A stretch of DNA of 64,000 nt from Candidatus Rokuibacteriota bacterium (GTDB lineage Bacteria; Methylomirabilota; Methylomirabilia; Rokubacteriales; CSP1-6). The stretch is from the NCBI GenBank assembly GCA_003220435.1, contig QHSL01000073.1, positions 1 to 64,000 of the forward strand, written 5' to 3'. Under the pieces are notes generated by a model that was not told where the DNA came from, did not search any database, and saw only the letters and a list, made by a program, of their open reading frames with translations. Shown one piece after another: positions 17,864 through 26,253 of the stretch; positions within the stretch are counted from its first letter, which is position 1; every line of letters starts with the position of its first letter. The position numbers and the translations under genes were made by a program.

Positions 17864-18060
17864 CATCTCGGCGCCCCCCAACACCGCATCGCCAAATCGA
17901 GGCGCGCCACGGCCGTGCCGGGGCGCGTCCGAGCCCGGGGGGGTATGGGGGGCCATCTCGGGGCCCCCCGAAACCGCATCGCCAGACCGAGGCGCGCCAC
18001 GGCTCCGCCGGGGCGTGTCCGAGCCCGGGGGGGTATGGGGGGCCATCTCGAGGCCCCCCA
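17864..18060 (+). repeat. 90-bp tandem repeat, 2.2 copies
   Basis: Units begin with CATCTCGG at 17864 and 17954, and a third, partial unit begins at 18044: an exact 90-bp period. Each full unit ends in a GCCCGGGGGGGTATGGGGGGC block and contains an imperfect version of the GC-rich hairpin. The repeat fills the gap between the binding-protein gene and livH and stops eight bases before the livH ATG. All differences between copies are base changes, with no indels. Confidence 0.9.
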
Positions 18061-18068
18061 TCTAACGA

Positions 18069-19007
18069 ATGCTCTGGTGGGAGGTTCTCGTCCAGCAGAC
18101 GATCAACGGTCTCACTCGTGGGGCCGTCTTCGCGCTGATCGCGCTCGGCTACACGATGGTGTACGGGATCATCGAGCTCATCAATTTCGCGCACGGCGAC
18201 GTCTTCATGCTGGGCCTGTTCATCTCGCTCTCGTGGTTCGCGCTGCTCGGGGTGACGAAGACGCTGGTCGGCTGGCAGCTCGTGACGATTCTGCCGCTGG
18301 TGTTCGCGCTGACCATGCTTACCACCGCGGCGCTCAACGTCGCCATCGACCGCATGGCCTACCGGCCGCTGCGCCGCTCGACGCGGCTGGCGCCGCTCAT
18401 CACCGCGATCGGCGTGTCCTTCATGCTCGAGAACGTGGCCCTCCTCTGGAAGGGGCCGGCGCCGATCGCGTATCCCGACGTGTTTCCGTCGGTCGACATC
18501 CTGCGCGAGTGGTTCGGCGTCGACTCAGCGATCTTCATCACCACCAAGGACCTGCTGGTGGTGGGCGCGACGATCCCGCTGATGGTCGGCCTCAATTATT
18601 TCGTCACACGCACCCGCTGGGGTAAAGCGATGCGGGCGACCGCGCAGGACCGCGAGACCGCGCAGGCGATGGGCATCGACGTCGAGCGGACGATCTTGTT
18701 GACGTTTTTCGTCGGCGGCGCGCTGGCCGGCGCGGCCGGGCTCATCCAGGGCATGTACTACAACATCGGCATGTGGTGGATGGGCTACCAGGCGGGCCTG
18801 CGCGCGTTCACCGCGGCGGTGCTCGGCGGCATCGGCAACATGCCCGGCGCGGCGCTCGGCGGCCTCTTCATCGGCTTCTTGTCGGCGTGGAGCGACCAGT
18901 ACATCTCGGCCCGCTGGACCAACGCGCTCGTCTTCGCGATCCTCATCCTCGTCCTCGTCTTCCGTCCGCAGGGGCTGATGGGCGAGCGGAGCGCGGACAA
19001 GGTATGA
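18069..19007 (+). CDS. livH: Branched-chain amino acid-type ABC permease
   Basis: This 312-residue inner-membrane permease is of the LivH family. The N-terminus QTINGLTRGAVFALIALGYT and YGIIELINFAHGDVFMLG is diagnostic. The ATPase-contact segment is RATAQDRETAQAMGIDVER, and the C-terminus FRPQGLMGERSADKV is also typical. ATG 18069 follows the tandem repeat directly and has no clear Shine-Dalgarno sequence in the eight bases separating it from the repeat, so the repeat itself forms the 5' leader. The next gene starts seven bases after its stop. Confidence 0.92.
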   Translation: MLWWEVLVQQTINGLTRGAVFALIALGYTMVYGIIELINFAHGDVFMLGLFISLSWFALLGVTKTLVGWQLVTILPLVFALTMLTTAALNVAIDRMAYRPLRRSTRLAPLITAIGVSFMLENVALLWKGPAPIAYPDVFPSVDILREWFGVDSAIFITTKDLLVVGATIPLMVGLNYFVTRTRWGKAMRATAQDRETAQAMGIDVERTILLTFFVGGALAGAAGLIQGMYYNIGMWWMGYQAGLRAFTAAVLGGIGNMPGAALGGLFIGFLSAWSDQYISARWTNALVFAILILVLVFRPQGLMGERSADKV

Positions 19008-19014
19008 GCGCCTC

Positions 19015-20964
19015 GTGAGGCGCGGGCTCGGCTGGACGGCGCTGGTGGCCGCGCTGCTGGTGTACCCGTTCGCCGACCGCGTGCTCGGCTTTCAGACGGT
19101 GCACGCGGTCTCCGACGGGATGATCTACGTGCTCCTCGCCCTCGGCCTCAACATCGTGGTCGGTTACGCCGGGCTGCTCGACCTCGGGTACGCGGCGTTC
19201 TTCGCGATCGGGGCGTACGCGATGGGGCTCCTGAACTCCCCGCTCGTCGGCTCACCCTTCTACGGCCACGCCTGGAGCTTCTGGCTCTGCATCTGGATCG
19301 CCGCCGCGGTGTCCGCGCTCCTCGGGGTAGCGATCGGCGCGCCGACCCTGCGGGTGCGCGGCGACTATCTCGCGATCATCACGCTCGGCTTCGGCGAGAT
19401 CATCCCGGTCGCGATCCGGAACCTCGGCGACATCACCATCGAGCTCGGCTCGTGGCGGCCGGTCGAGCGGCTCAATCTCACCGGCGGCGAGAACGGCGTG
19501 AACCCGATCGGCCGCCCCCACTTTCCGGGCGTCCCCTTCGAGACCGACCCGGTGCCCTGGTACTTCCTGATCCTGGTCATCGGCGCCGCGTCGCTGTGGG
19601 CGATGAATCGGCTGCGCGACTCTCGCCTGGGGCGCGCCTGGATGGCCATTCGTGAGGACGAGACGGCCGCCGATTGCACCGGCGTCAACCCGGTCTCGAC
19701 CAAGCTTCTCGCGTTCGCGCTCGGCGCCTCGTTCTCGGGCTTCGCCGGCTCGGTGTACGCGGCGAAGCTCCAGGCCATCACGCCGGGCGCGTTCGAGTTT
19801 CAGGTGTCGATCATGCTGCTGTGCATGGTCGTGCTCGGCGGCGCCGGCAGCCTCAAGGGTGTGATCCTGGGCGGGATGCTCATCACGCTCTTCGACCGGG
19901 TGGCCCTCGCGCAGACCACGTTCTTCGTGCGCTGGGTGGGACGGACGATCGGCGCGCCCGCGCTCGTCGCCGCCGACCTCACGCTGTGGCGCTGGTTCTT
20001 CTTCGGCCTCGGCCTGGCCCTCGTGATGCTGCTGCGGCCCGAGGGCCTCGCCGGCCGCCGGATGAGACCGATCCCGATCGGCGACGATGCGGACGCGCCG
20101 GCGTCCGCGCCGGCGCCGCGCGTGGAGGCGATCCCGGGCTGGCTGCGCGATCGGATGCGCGGCGGCGGCAATTTCGGGACCGAGCCGATTCTCGAGATCC
20201 ACGGCTTGACCAAACGCTTCGGGGGCATCGTCGCGCTCAACGAGGTCGACCTGATCGTCCCGCGCGGCGCGATCGTCGGGCTCATCGGCCCCAACGGGGC
20301 CGGCAAGACGACGCTCTTCAACGTCGTGACCGGGCTCATCCGACCGGAGGGCGGCCGGATCACGTTCGAGGGCGCGAGGCTCGGGGGGCTCCGGCCGAAC
20401 GCGATCGTCGCTCGCGGCATCGCGCGCACGTTCCAGTCGATCCGTCTCTTCCCCCAGATGACCGTGCTCGAGAACGTGCTCGTCGGCGAGCACTGTCGCC
20501 TCGCCGCCAGCGTCGCGGGGGCCGTGCTGCGGCCGCGGGCGGTGGTGAGCGAGGAGGCGCGAGCGCGCGAGCGCGGGCGCGAGCTGCTCGCCTTCGTCGG
20601 CCTCGGCGGCAAGGAAGACGACGTCGCCCGCAATTTGCCCTACGGCGATCAGCGGCGCCTGGAGATCGCCCGGGCGCTCGCCACCGAGCCGCGGCTGATC
20701 CTGCTCGACGAGCCCACCGCCGGCATGAACCCGCGCGAGACCGCGACGCTGACCGCGCTGATCGGCACGCTGCGGCGGGAGCTGGCACTGTCGGTGTTGC
20801 TGATCGAGCACGACATGGAAGTGGTCATGGGGGTCTCCGACCGGATCACCGTCCTCGACTACGGCACCCGCATCGCGGAGGGCACGCCGGCTGAGATCCA
20901 GCGCCACCCGCGGGTGATCGAGGCGTACCTCGGCACCGGATACGAGCTCGAGCGCCATGCTTGA
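19015..20964 (+). CDS. Fused LivM permease and LivG ATPase
   Basis: This 649-residue protein joins two importer subunits. Residues ~1-350 are a LivM permease (LGLNIVVGYAGLLDLGYAAFFAIGAYA, GDYLAIITLGFGEI, ending LLRPEGLAGRRMRP). Residues ~390-645 are a LivG ATPase with Walker A GPNGAGKTT at 425-433, an atypical signature NLPYGDQRRLEIARAL, Walker B LILLDEP at 561-567 and the H-switch LLIEHDMEVV. The linker is an Ala/Pro-rich stretch of ~40 residues. Separate genes are the usual arrangement, although LivM-LivG fusions are known in several lineages. The start is GTG 19015, and the 3' end overlaps livF by eight bases. Confidence 0.93.
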   Translation: MRRGLGWTALVAALLVYPFADRVLGFQTVHAVSDGMIYVLLALGLNIVVGYAGLLDLGYAAFFAIGAYAMGLLNSPLVGSPFYGHAWSFWLCIWIAAAVSALLGVAIGAPTLRVRGDYLAIITLGFGEIIPVAIRNLGDITIELGSWRPVERLNLTGGENGVNPIGRPHFPGVPFETDPVPWYFLILVIGAASLWAMNRLRDSRLGRAWMAIREDETAADCTGVNPVSTKLLAFALGASFSGFAGSVYAAKLQAITPGAFEFQVSIMLLCMVVLGGAGSLKGVILGGMLITLFDRVALAQTTFFVRWVGRTIGAPALVAADLTLWRWFFFGLGLALVMLLRPEGLAGRRMRPIPIGDDADAPASAPAPRVEAIPGWLRDRMRGGGNFGTEPILEIHGLTKRFGGIVALNEVDLIVPRGAIVGLIGPNGAGKTTLFNVVTGLIRPEGGRITFEGARLGGLRPNAIVARGIARTFQSIRLFPQMTVLENVLVGEHCRLAASVAGAVLRPRAVVSEEARARERGRELLAFVGLGGKEDDVARNLPYGDQRRLEIARALATEPRLILLDEPTAGMNPRETATLTALIGTLRRELALSVLLIEHDMEVVMGVSDRITVLDYGTRIAEGTPAEIQRHPRVIEAYLGTGYELERHA

Positions 20965-21634
20965 GCTGGCCGACGTCCACACGTACTACGGCAACATCCA
21001 GGCGCTGCGGGGCGTCTCGCTCTCGGTCGCGCCCGGCGAGATCGTCACGCTGATCGGCGGCAACGGCGCCGGCAAGACCACCACGCTGCGGACGATCCTG
21101 GGCACCGCGCGGCCGCGCCGCGGCACCGTGAGCTTCAACGGCCGGCGTCTCGACGCGCTCGCCACCGACCGCATCGTGCGCCTGGGCATCGCACAGTCGC
21201 CGGAGGGCCGGCGGATCTTCCCGCGGATGACCGTGCTGGAGAACCTCGAGCTCGGCGCCTTCGCGCGGCCCGACCGCGCGGCGATCGCGCCGGACCTGGA
21301 GCGAGTGTTCACGCTCTTCCCGCGGCTCGCCGAGCGCACGGCGCAGTCGGGCGGGACGCTGTCGGGCGGCGAGCAGCAGATGCCGAGCCTGCTCCTGCTC
21401 GACGAGCCGTCGATGGGGCTCTCACCGATCCTGGTCGAGACGATCTTCCGCATCGTCCAGGACATCAATCGCCAGGGGACCACGATCCTGCTCGTCGAGC
21501 AGAACGCGCGGATGGCGCTGCGCGTCGCGCACCGGGGCTATGTCATCCAGACCGGACGCATCGTGCTCCAGGACGAGGCTGCGGCGCTGCTGCGGTCGGA
21601 CCTCGTGCGGAAGACCTACCTCGGGGAGAAGTAG
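20957..21634 (+). CDS. livF: LivF ATPase with in-frame gap after the signature motif
   Basis: This 225-residue ABC ATPase is of the LivF type: Walker A GGNGAGKTT (34-42), the LivF-typical GIAQSPEGRRIFPRMTVLENL and signature LSGGEQQ (135-141). The Walker B region is LLLLDEP (145-151), followed by SMGLSP and LLVEQNA with the C-terminal ALRVAHRGYVIQTGRI. In ordinary LivF about 12 residues (roughly LAIGRALMARPx) stand between GGEQQM and LLLLDEP. Here only two (PS) remain. The frame is kept, so this is a clean ~30-base deletion of the helix behind the signature loop. Function is doubtful unless the deletion is an assembly artefact. Confidence 0.9.
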   Translation: MLELADVHTYYGNIQALRGVSLSVAPGEIVTLIGGNGAGKTTTLRTILGTARPRRGTVSFNGRRLDALATDRIVRLGIAQSPEGRRIFPRMTVLENLELGAFARPDRAAIAPDLERVFTLFPRLAERTAQSGGTLSGGEQQMPSLLLLDEPSMGLSPILVETIFRIVQDINRQGTTILLVEQNARMALRVAHRGYVIQTGRIVLQDEAAALLRSDLVRKTYLGEK

Positions 21635-21641
21635 AGCGACG

Positions 21642-22892
21642 TCAGCGCCGGACGGTCAGGCCTTCCAGGCCGATCTCCGGCATGCGGCCGGTCATGAGGT
21701 CGGCGACGATCCGCGCGGTGCCGCAGGCCATCGTCCAGCCCATATGGCCGTGCCCGGCGTTGAAGAAGAGATTGCGGTGGAGGCCGAGCCCCAGGATCGG
21801 TGGGCCATCGGGCGTCATCGGTCTCAGGCACGCGCGGTATTCGCCCCGGTCGTAGTCCGCGGCGTCGGGAAAGAGATCACGCGCGAGGCGCAAGATGTTG
21901 TTGAAGTCGCGCGGCGTCCAGCTCCAGTCGTAGCCCGCGAACTCGGCCGTCGACGTGAGGCGAAGCCGGTCGCCGAGCCGCGACCAGCCGACCAGCCATC
22001 GCTCGTCGACGCCGGGCACCGTCGGCGCCAGCCCGCCGGCCCGCAGCGGGAAGGTCGAGGAGTAGCCCTTCGCCGGATAGACGGGCAGGCTCACCCCGGC
22101 CGTGCGGGCCACGCGCGGCGCGCCGACGCCGAGGGCCAGCACATAGCTGTCCGCGCTCAGCACGCCGGCGCTGGTCACGGCCGCGTCGATCCGGTCACCG
22201 TCCGCGTGCAACCCGGTGACGCGCACCCCGAGCCTCACCGCGACGCCGAGCTTCTCGCGGCAGACGCGCGCCAGGTTCTCGACGAACACGCGCGAATCGC
22301 CGCTCGAGTCGCCCACGTCGCGGATCGCGCCGGCGATCTTGTCGCGCACCGGCTCGAAGACCGGATCGAGCTTGGCGACCTCGCGCGCGTCGAGGATCTC
22401 CTGCTTCTGGCCGTGCTCGGCCAGCAGCGCCATCTTCTTCGTCCCGGCCTCGAGCTCGGCGGGGTCACGATACAGATAGAGGGCGCCACGTGCGATCGCG
22501 TGGTACTCGATCGACTCGCGACGCACCAGCTCGTTCATCACCGCCTGGCTGTACTGGCAGAGCCGGAGCTTGATCAGCGTGTTCCGTCGCGCCCGCGCCG
22601 CCGTGCACTCGCGCAGGAAGCGCAGCCCCCACGTGTAGAACCCGAGGTCGGGCGCCAGCCGCACGCGGATGGCGGTCTCGGCGCCGCGCAGCGACTCCAG
22701 CAGCATGCGAGGCGCGCGCGGCGAGGCCCACGCGAACGAGTGGCCGGGCGCGATGATCCCCGCGTTGCCGCCGGTCGCCTCCTGGCCGAGCCCGTCCTTC
22801 TCCTCGAGGACCGTGACCTCGTGGCCCGCCTTCGCCAGGAAGTAGGCCGTCGTCACGCCGACGACGCCGCCACCGAGGACGAGGGTCTTCAC
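21642..22892 (-). CDS. D-amino acid dehydrogenase-like FAD oxidoreductase (DadA type)
   Basis: This 416-residue protein starts with GTG at 22892 (VKTLVLGGGVVGVTTAYFLAKAGHEVTVLE, FAD-binding GxGxxG). DadA-family marks are QEATGGNAGIIAPGHSFAWASP near residue 38, YPAKGYSSTFPL in the middle, and YRACLRPMTPDGPPILG and NAGHGHMGWTMACGTARIV at the end. Family members oxidise D-amino acids, including cis-4-hydroxy-D-proline, with a membrane quinone or other acceptor. The start lies two bases after the stop of the proline-racemase-family gene, a coupling that fits epimerisation followed by oxidation. Confidence 0.88.
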   Translation of the reverse strand: MKTLVLGGGVVGVTTAYFLAKAGHEVTVLEEKDGLGQEATGGNAGIIAPGHSFAWASPRAPRMLLESLRGAETAIRVRLAPDLGFYTWGLRFLRECTAARARRNTLIKLRLCQYSQAVMNELVRRESIEYHAIARGALYLYRDPAELEAGTKKMALLAEHGQKQEILDAREVAKLDPVFEPVRDKIAGAIRDVGDSSGDSRVFVENLARVCREKLGVAVRLGVRVTGLHADGDRIDAAVTSAGVLSADSYVLALGVGAPRVARTAGVSLPVYPAKGYSSTFPLRAGGLAPTVPGVDERWLVGWSRLGDRLRLTSTAEFAGYDWSWTPRDFNNILRLARDLFPDAADYDRGEYRACLRPMTPDGPPILGLGLHRNLFFNAGHGHMGWTMACGTARIVADLMTGRMPEIGLEGLTVRR

Positions 22893-22894
22893 GG

Positions 22895-23902
22895 TCAGGA
22901 TTCGAGGAGGTAGCCGGAGCGCACCGGATCCTCCGGATCGAACAGGATCTGGCTGAAGCCGGTCAGGTAGGCGGTGCCGGTGATCTCCGGCAGAATCGCG
23001 CGGCGCCCCTCGACATCCGTCTCGCCAGCGATCCGGCCCCTGAAGTCGAGCCCGAGCAGCCCGCGGCTCGTGAACGTCGAGCCGACCCGCATGAGGCCGC
23101 GATGATGGAAGAGCGCCATCCGCGCGCACGTGCCGGAACCGCAGGGCGCGGCGTCGACCTGGCCCGGCCCCCACACGAGCGCGTTGGGCGACACGCCAGC
23201 GCCGTCCGGCAGCTCGTGGACGAGCACGTTGTCGACGCTCGTCTTGCCGAGACCCGGCACGGTGACCTGGAGCTGGGCATTGACCGCGTCGCGGACCGCC
23301 ACGCCCCGCTGGGCGATCCGCTTCGCCAGTTCGCGCTTGACGGAGACTCCGACCCGCGCAGCCTCGACGATCGCGAAGACGTTGCCGACGCCCACCGAGA
23401 TGTCGAGTGGAACCTCGCCCACACCCTCGACCTCGACGGTCTGCGCGGGAAGCGCGACGAACGACGGCGTCCAGCGCAGCGTGACCTCGCGGACGCGGCC
23501 GCCGGCGGAGTGCGCGATGGTCTCGACGCCGCCGGCCTCGGTGTCGATGACGACCGCGGTCTCGGCGCCCGCGCGCGCCACCATGCCGGTCTCGACGGCG
23601 ACGGTCGCCGCGCCGATCGTTCCCTCGCCGCACGAGACGTAGTAGCCGCCGGGATAGATGAAGAAGAGCCCGAAGTGTGCTCCCGGCGTCACCGGCTCGG
23701 TCATGATTGCGATCAGCAAGCTCCGGTGGCCGCGCGGCTCGAGGCAGAGCCCGGTCCGGACGTGGTCGAGGTTCTCCTGGAACCAGCGGCGCTTCTCGCC
23801 GATCGTGGCGCCCGGGATCCGCCCGAGGCCGCTCGTGACCAACCGCATCCCGATCCCCGCCGTGTGGAAGTCGATCGTGGAGACCACGCGATCGGCTTGC
23901 AT
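22895..23902 (-). CDS. Proline racemase/hydroxyproline epimerase family enzyme
   Basis: This 335-residue protein of the proline racemase family is cofactor-free and uses two catalytic cysteines. Both are present: SCGEGTIGAA (usual form MCGHGTIG, so His is replaced by Glu here) and APCGSGTCAR. With Cys at both sites it should be a racemase/epimerase rather than the trans-3-hydroxyproline dehydratase type, where one site is changed. ATG 23902 has GAGAGG upstream; a GTG six bases earlier has not. With the DadA-like gene it probably converts trans-4-hydroxy-L-proline or a similar imino acid. Confidence 0.87.
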   Translation of the reverse strand: MQADRVVSTIDFHTAGIGMRLVTSGLGRIPGATIGEKRRWFQENLDHVRTGLCLEPRGHRSLLIAIMTEPVTPGAHFGLFFIYPGGYYVSCGEGTIGAATVAVETGMVARAGAETAVVIDTEAGGVETIAHSAGGRVREVTLRWTPSFVALPAQTVEVEGVGEVPLDISVGVGNVFAIVEAARVGVSVKRELAKRIAQRGVAVRDAVNAQLQVTVPGLGKTSVDNVLVHELPDGAGVSPNALVWGPGQVDAAPCGSGTCARMALFHHRGLMRVGSTFTSRGLLGLDFRGRIAGETDVEGRRAILPEITGTAYLTGFSQILFDPEDPVRSGYLLES

Positions 23903-23939
23903 AGCCACCTCTCAGTTCAGTTTATAGCCGCGAAGGGAA

Positions 23940-25388
23940 TCATACCGCAGGCGTTTCGCGGGTGAGGAAGTACGGCGCGGCGGCTTCGGCGAGCTCGACG
24001 CCGGCGCGGGCCTGGGCGAGCAGCTCGGTCGTGACGCCGAGCACGCGCTCGATGACCGCGCCCTCGTCAAACGCCAGGATCCGACCGTCGCGCAAGACCC
24101 AGGTGCCATTCACCATCACCGCCGTCACGGCCTCGGCGCTCGCGTGCTGGACCAGGTGCGGTACCGTCGTGGGCGCGCCCGCCAGCGCCGCCGTGCGTGG
24201 GTCGAGCAGCACCAGGTCGGCGCGCTGGCCACGCTCGATGCGCCCGAGCGCGCCGGCGAGCCCGAGGGCGCGCGCGCCGCCCGTGGTCGCCATACCGAGT
24301 ACCCGGTTCGCGCCGGGCCACGATCGCGGATCCGGAGTCTCCGGCCGCGGGAGCATGAGCGCGAGGCGCATGACCTCGAAGAGGCTGTGCCGCCCGCCGG
24401 TGTTGGAGGAGTCAGTGCCGAGCGCCAGTGGCACCGCGCGCTCGATCAGGGTCGGCAGCGCCAGGCGGCCGCTCCCGAGCATCAGGTTACTGGCGGGGTT
24501 GTGGACGATCGTCACGCCGTGACGGGCGAGCAGCTCGTGCTCGTCGGACTCGAGCCAGATGCCGTGGGCGAGCGAGAGGCGCTCGTTCAGGAGGCCGCGG
24601 CGCGCCATCTCGGCGACGGTCCCGCCCGGCCAGACCGCCCGCCCCCGCGCGGCCTGCGCCCACGTTTCCACGAGATGGGTGTGGACCGGAAGCCTCAGCT
24701 CGTCGCCGAGCCGCCGCCACGTGGCGACGAGCCGTGGCGAGCAGCGCTGGAACGCGTTGGGACCGAGCGCCAGCGTGATGCGGCCGGCGCGGCCGTGCCA
24801 CCGGCGGACCAGCTCGCGATACATCCGTTCGGCCTCCGCCGCATCGGTGCGCGGCGCGGCGTCGAGCGTCGCGCGGATCGCCGGCGGGAGTGCGATCTCC
24901 AGGAACTCGTGATCGAGCACGTCCTGCATGAACGGCGCGAACGCCACGCGCATGCCGCTCGCCTCGTGGGCGGCCAGCGCGCTCTCGACCCAGCGCGTGT
25001 GCGGGAAATGGTCGACGCACGCGGTGACGCCGTTGCGGAGCATCTCGGCGGCGCCCAACAGGACCGCGAGCCGGATCGCCTCGTCGCCGAGCACCTTGCC
25101 GTAGGCCACGGTGTAGAGCGCCCACGGCTCGAGCGGCAAGCCGTTCTGTGTTCCCTTCAGGAGCGTGCTGTACGAATGGTAGTGCGCGTTGACAAGGCCG
25201 GGCATGACGATCGCCCCGGCCGCATCGACGACCTCGCCGGATCGCGCGCGCGCGGCCGCCTGCTCGTCCGGGGTCAGCGCGACCATCGCGATCACGTCGC
25301 CGTCGACCAGCACGCCGCCCGGCGTCAGCGCGTCTCCCGCATCCGCCCGCACCAGCCGGCCGTTGGCGATGAAGAGGCTCGACGCCAC
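23940..25388 (-). CDS. Amidohydrolase of the SAH/MTA/guanine deaminase group
   Basis: This 482-residue metal-dependent deaminase is of the TrzA/AtzA/MtaD group. The metal ligands read NAHYHSYSTLLKG (H-x-H), VHTHLVETWAQA, LAHGIWLESDEHELL with IVHNPASNLMLGSG, and ALGTDSSNTGGRHSLFEVMR (Asp). The order and spacing fit deaminases acting on purine or pyrimidine bases or adenosine derivatives. It starts with GTG at 25388, ten bases after the phosphorylase gene, and ends the long minus-strand operon. The base released by the neighbouring nucleoside phosphorylase would be a logical substrate. Confidence 0.87.
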   Translation of the reverse strand: MASSLFIANGRLVRADAGDALTPGGVLVDGDVIAMVALTPDEQAAARARSGEVVDAAGAIVMPGLVNAHYHSYSTLLKGTQNGLPLEPWALYTVAYGKVLGDEAIRLAVLLGAAEMLRNGVTACVDHFPHTRWVESALAAHEASGMRVAFAPFMQDVLDHEFLEIALPPAIRATLDAAPRTDAAEAERMYRELVRRWHGRAGRITLALGPNAFQRCSPRLVATWRRLGDELRLPVHTHLVETWAQAARGRAVWPGGTVAEMARRGLLNERLSLAHGIWLESDEHELLARHGVTIVHNPASNLMLGSGRLALPTLIERAVPLALGTDSSNTGGRHSLFEVMRLALMLPRPETPDPRSWPGANRVLGMATTGGARALGLAGALGRIERGQRADLVLLDPRTAALAGAPTTVPHLVQHASAEAVTAVMVNGTWVLRDGRILAFDEGAVIERVLGVTTELLAQARAGVELAEAAAPYFLTRETPAV

Positions 25389-25398
25389 GGGGCTCGGC

Positions 25399-26238
25399 TC
25401 AGGTGGTCAGCGACGGATACCAGTGGCGCTTGCCGGCGCGCGTCTGTCGCCCGTCCCACTCGGCCAGGATCCGCACGGCCAGGTTCGCGGCCCGGACGGC
25501 GTGCTCGATGCCGCCGTAGACGAAGCGGTCGGTGATCCGGTTGGCGATGGCGGTGCAGACGGCGCCCGCGCGGAGCCCGTAGAGCCCGGCCATCGTGAAG
25601 ATGGTGGCGGCCTCCATCTCGAAGTTGAGCACCCCGGCCCGGCGAAGGTCGTCGACCTTGTCGCGGAAGAACGCTTGCTCGTACCCGTTGAAGCCCGGCC
25701 GGCCCTGGCCGCAATAAAAGGACGCGGTCGAGCAGCTCACGCCCAGGTGATAGCGGAGCGAGAGCCGCTCCGCCGCCTCCACCAGCGCCGCCGTCACCGC
25801 GTAGTGCGCGACGGCCGGATACGCGGGGTCGACGTAGTACTGGCTGGTCCCGTCGTGGCGCATGGCACCCGTCGAGATGATGATGTCGCCGCACTCGATC
25901 TCGCGCTGGAGCGCGGCCGTGGTCCCCACGCGGATGAAGGTGTCGCCGCCGAGGACCACCAGCTCCTCCAGGGCGCTCGAAGTCGAGCCGCCGCCGGCGC
26001 CGGTCGAGCAGCACGTCACCGCAACCGTTCCGAGGCGTCCGGAGAACGTCCGGTGCTCGCGATAGTTGGCGATACGCCGCGCCTCGTCCCACTCCGCGGC
26101 GATGAGATCGACTCGGTCCGGATCGCCGGGGAGCAGCACGTAGCGTTCCACGTCACCCCGCTTGCACCGGATGTGGTACTGAAGTCCCGCGTCCATCTCG
26201 GGCCGCGTCGCCGCCGATGTCCAGTCCGATGGAGTCAT
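25399..26238 (-). CDS. Nucleoside phosphorylase (uridine/purine phosphorylase family)
   Basis: This 279-residue protein is of the PNP_UDP_1 family, which cleaves nucleosides with phosphate to base and (deoxy)ribose-1-phosphate. Hallmarks are LLPGDPDRVDLIAAEW, VAVTCCSTGAGGGS, STGAMRHDGTSQYY and NFEMEAATIFTMAGLYGLRAG (the Glu binding ribose hydroxyls). The sequence is closest in style to uridine phosphorylases. It lies 15 bases after the ComB-like gene and 10 before the amidohydrolase in one operon. Confidence 0.88.
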   Translation of the reverse strand: MTPSDWTSAATRPEMDAGLQYHIRCKRGDVERYVLLPGDPDRVDLIAAEWDEARRIANYREHRTFSGRLGTVAVTCCSTGAGGGSTSSALEELVVLGGDTFIRVGTTAALQREIECGDIIISTGAMRHDGTSQYYVDPAYPAVAHYAVTAALVEAAERLSLRYHLGVSCSTASFYCGQGRPGFNGYEQAFFRDKVDDLRRAGVLNFEMEAATIFTMAGLYGLRAGAVCTAIANRITDRFVYGGIEHAVRAANLAVRILAEWDGRQTRAGKRHWYPSLTT

Positions 26239-26253
26239 CGCGCCCCTCCTGGC

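Noticed and set aside
16460-18061. A 533-codon minus-strand frame covering the 90-bp repeat
   Set aside because: The repeated 30-residue units are the repeat read as protein, and the rest is antisense to the binding-protein gene.
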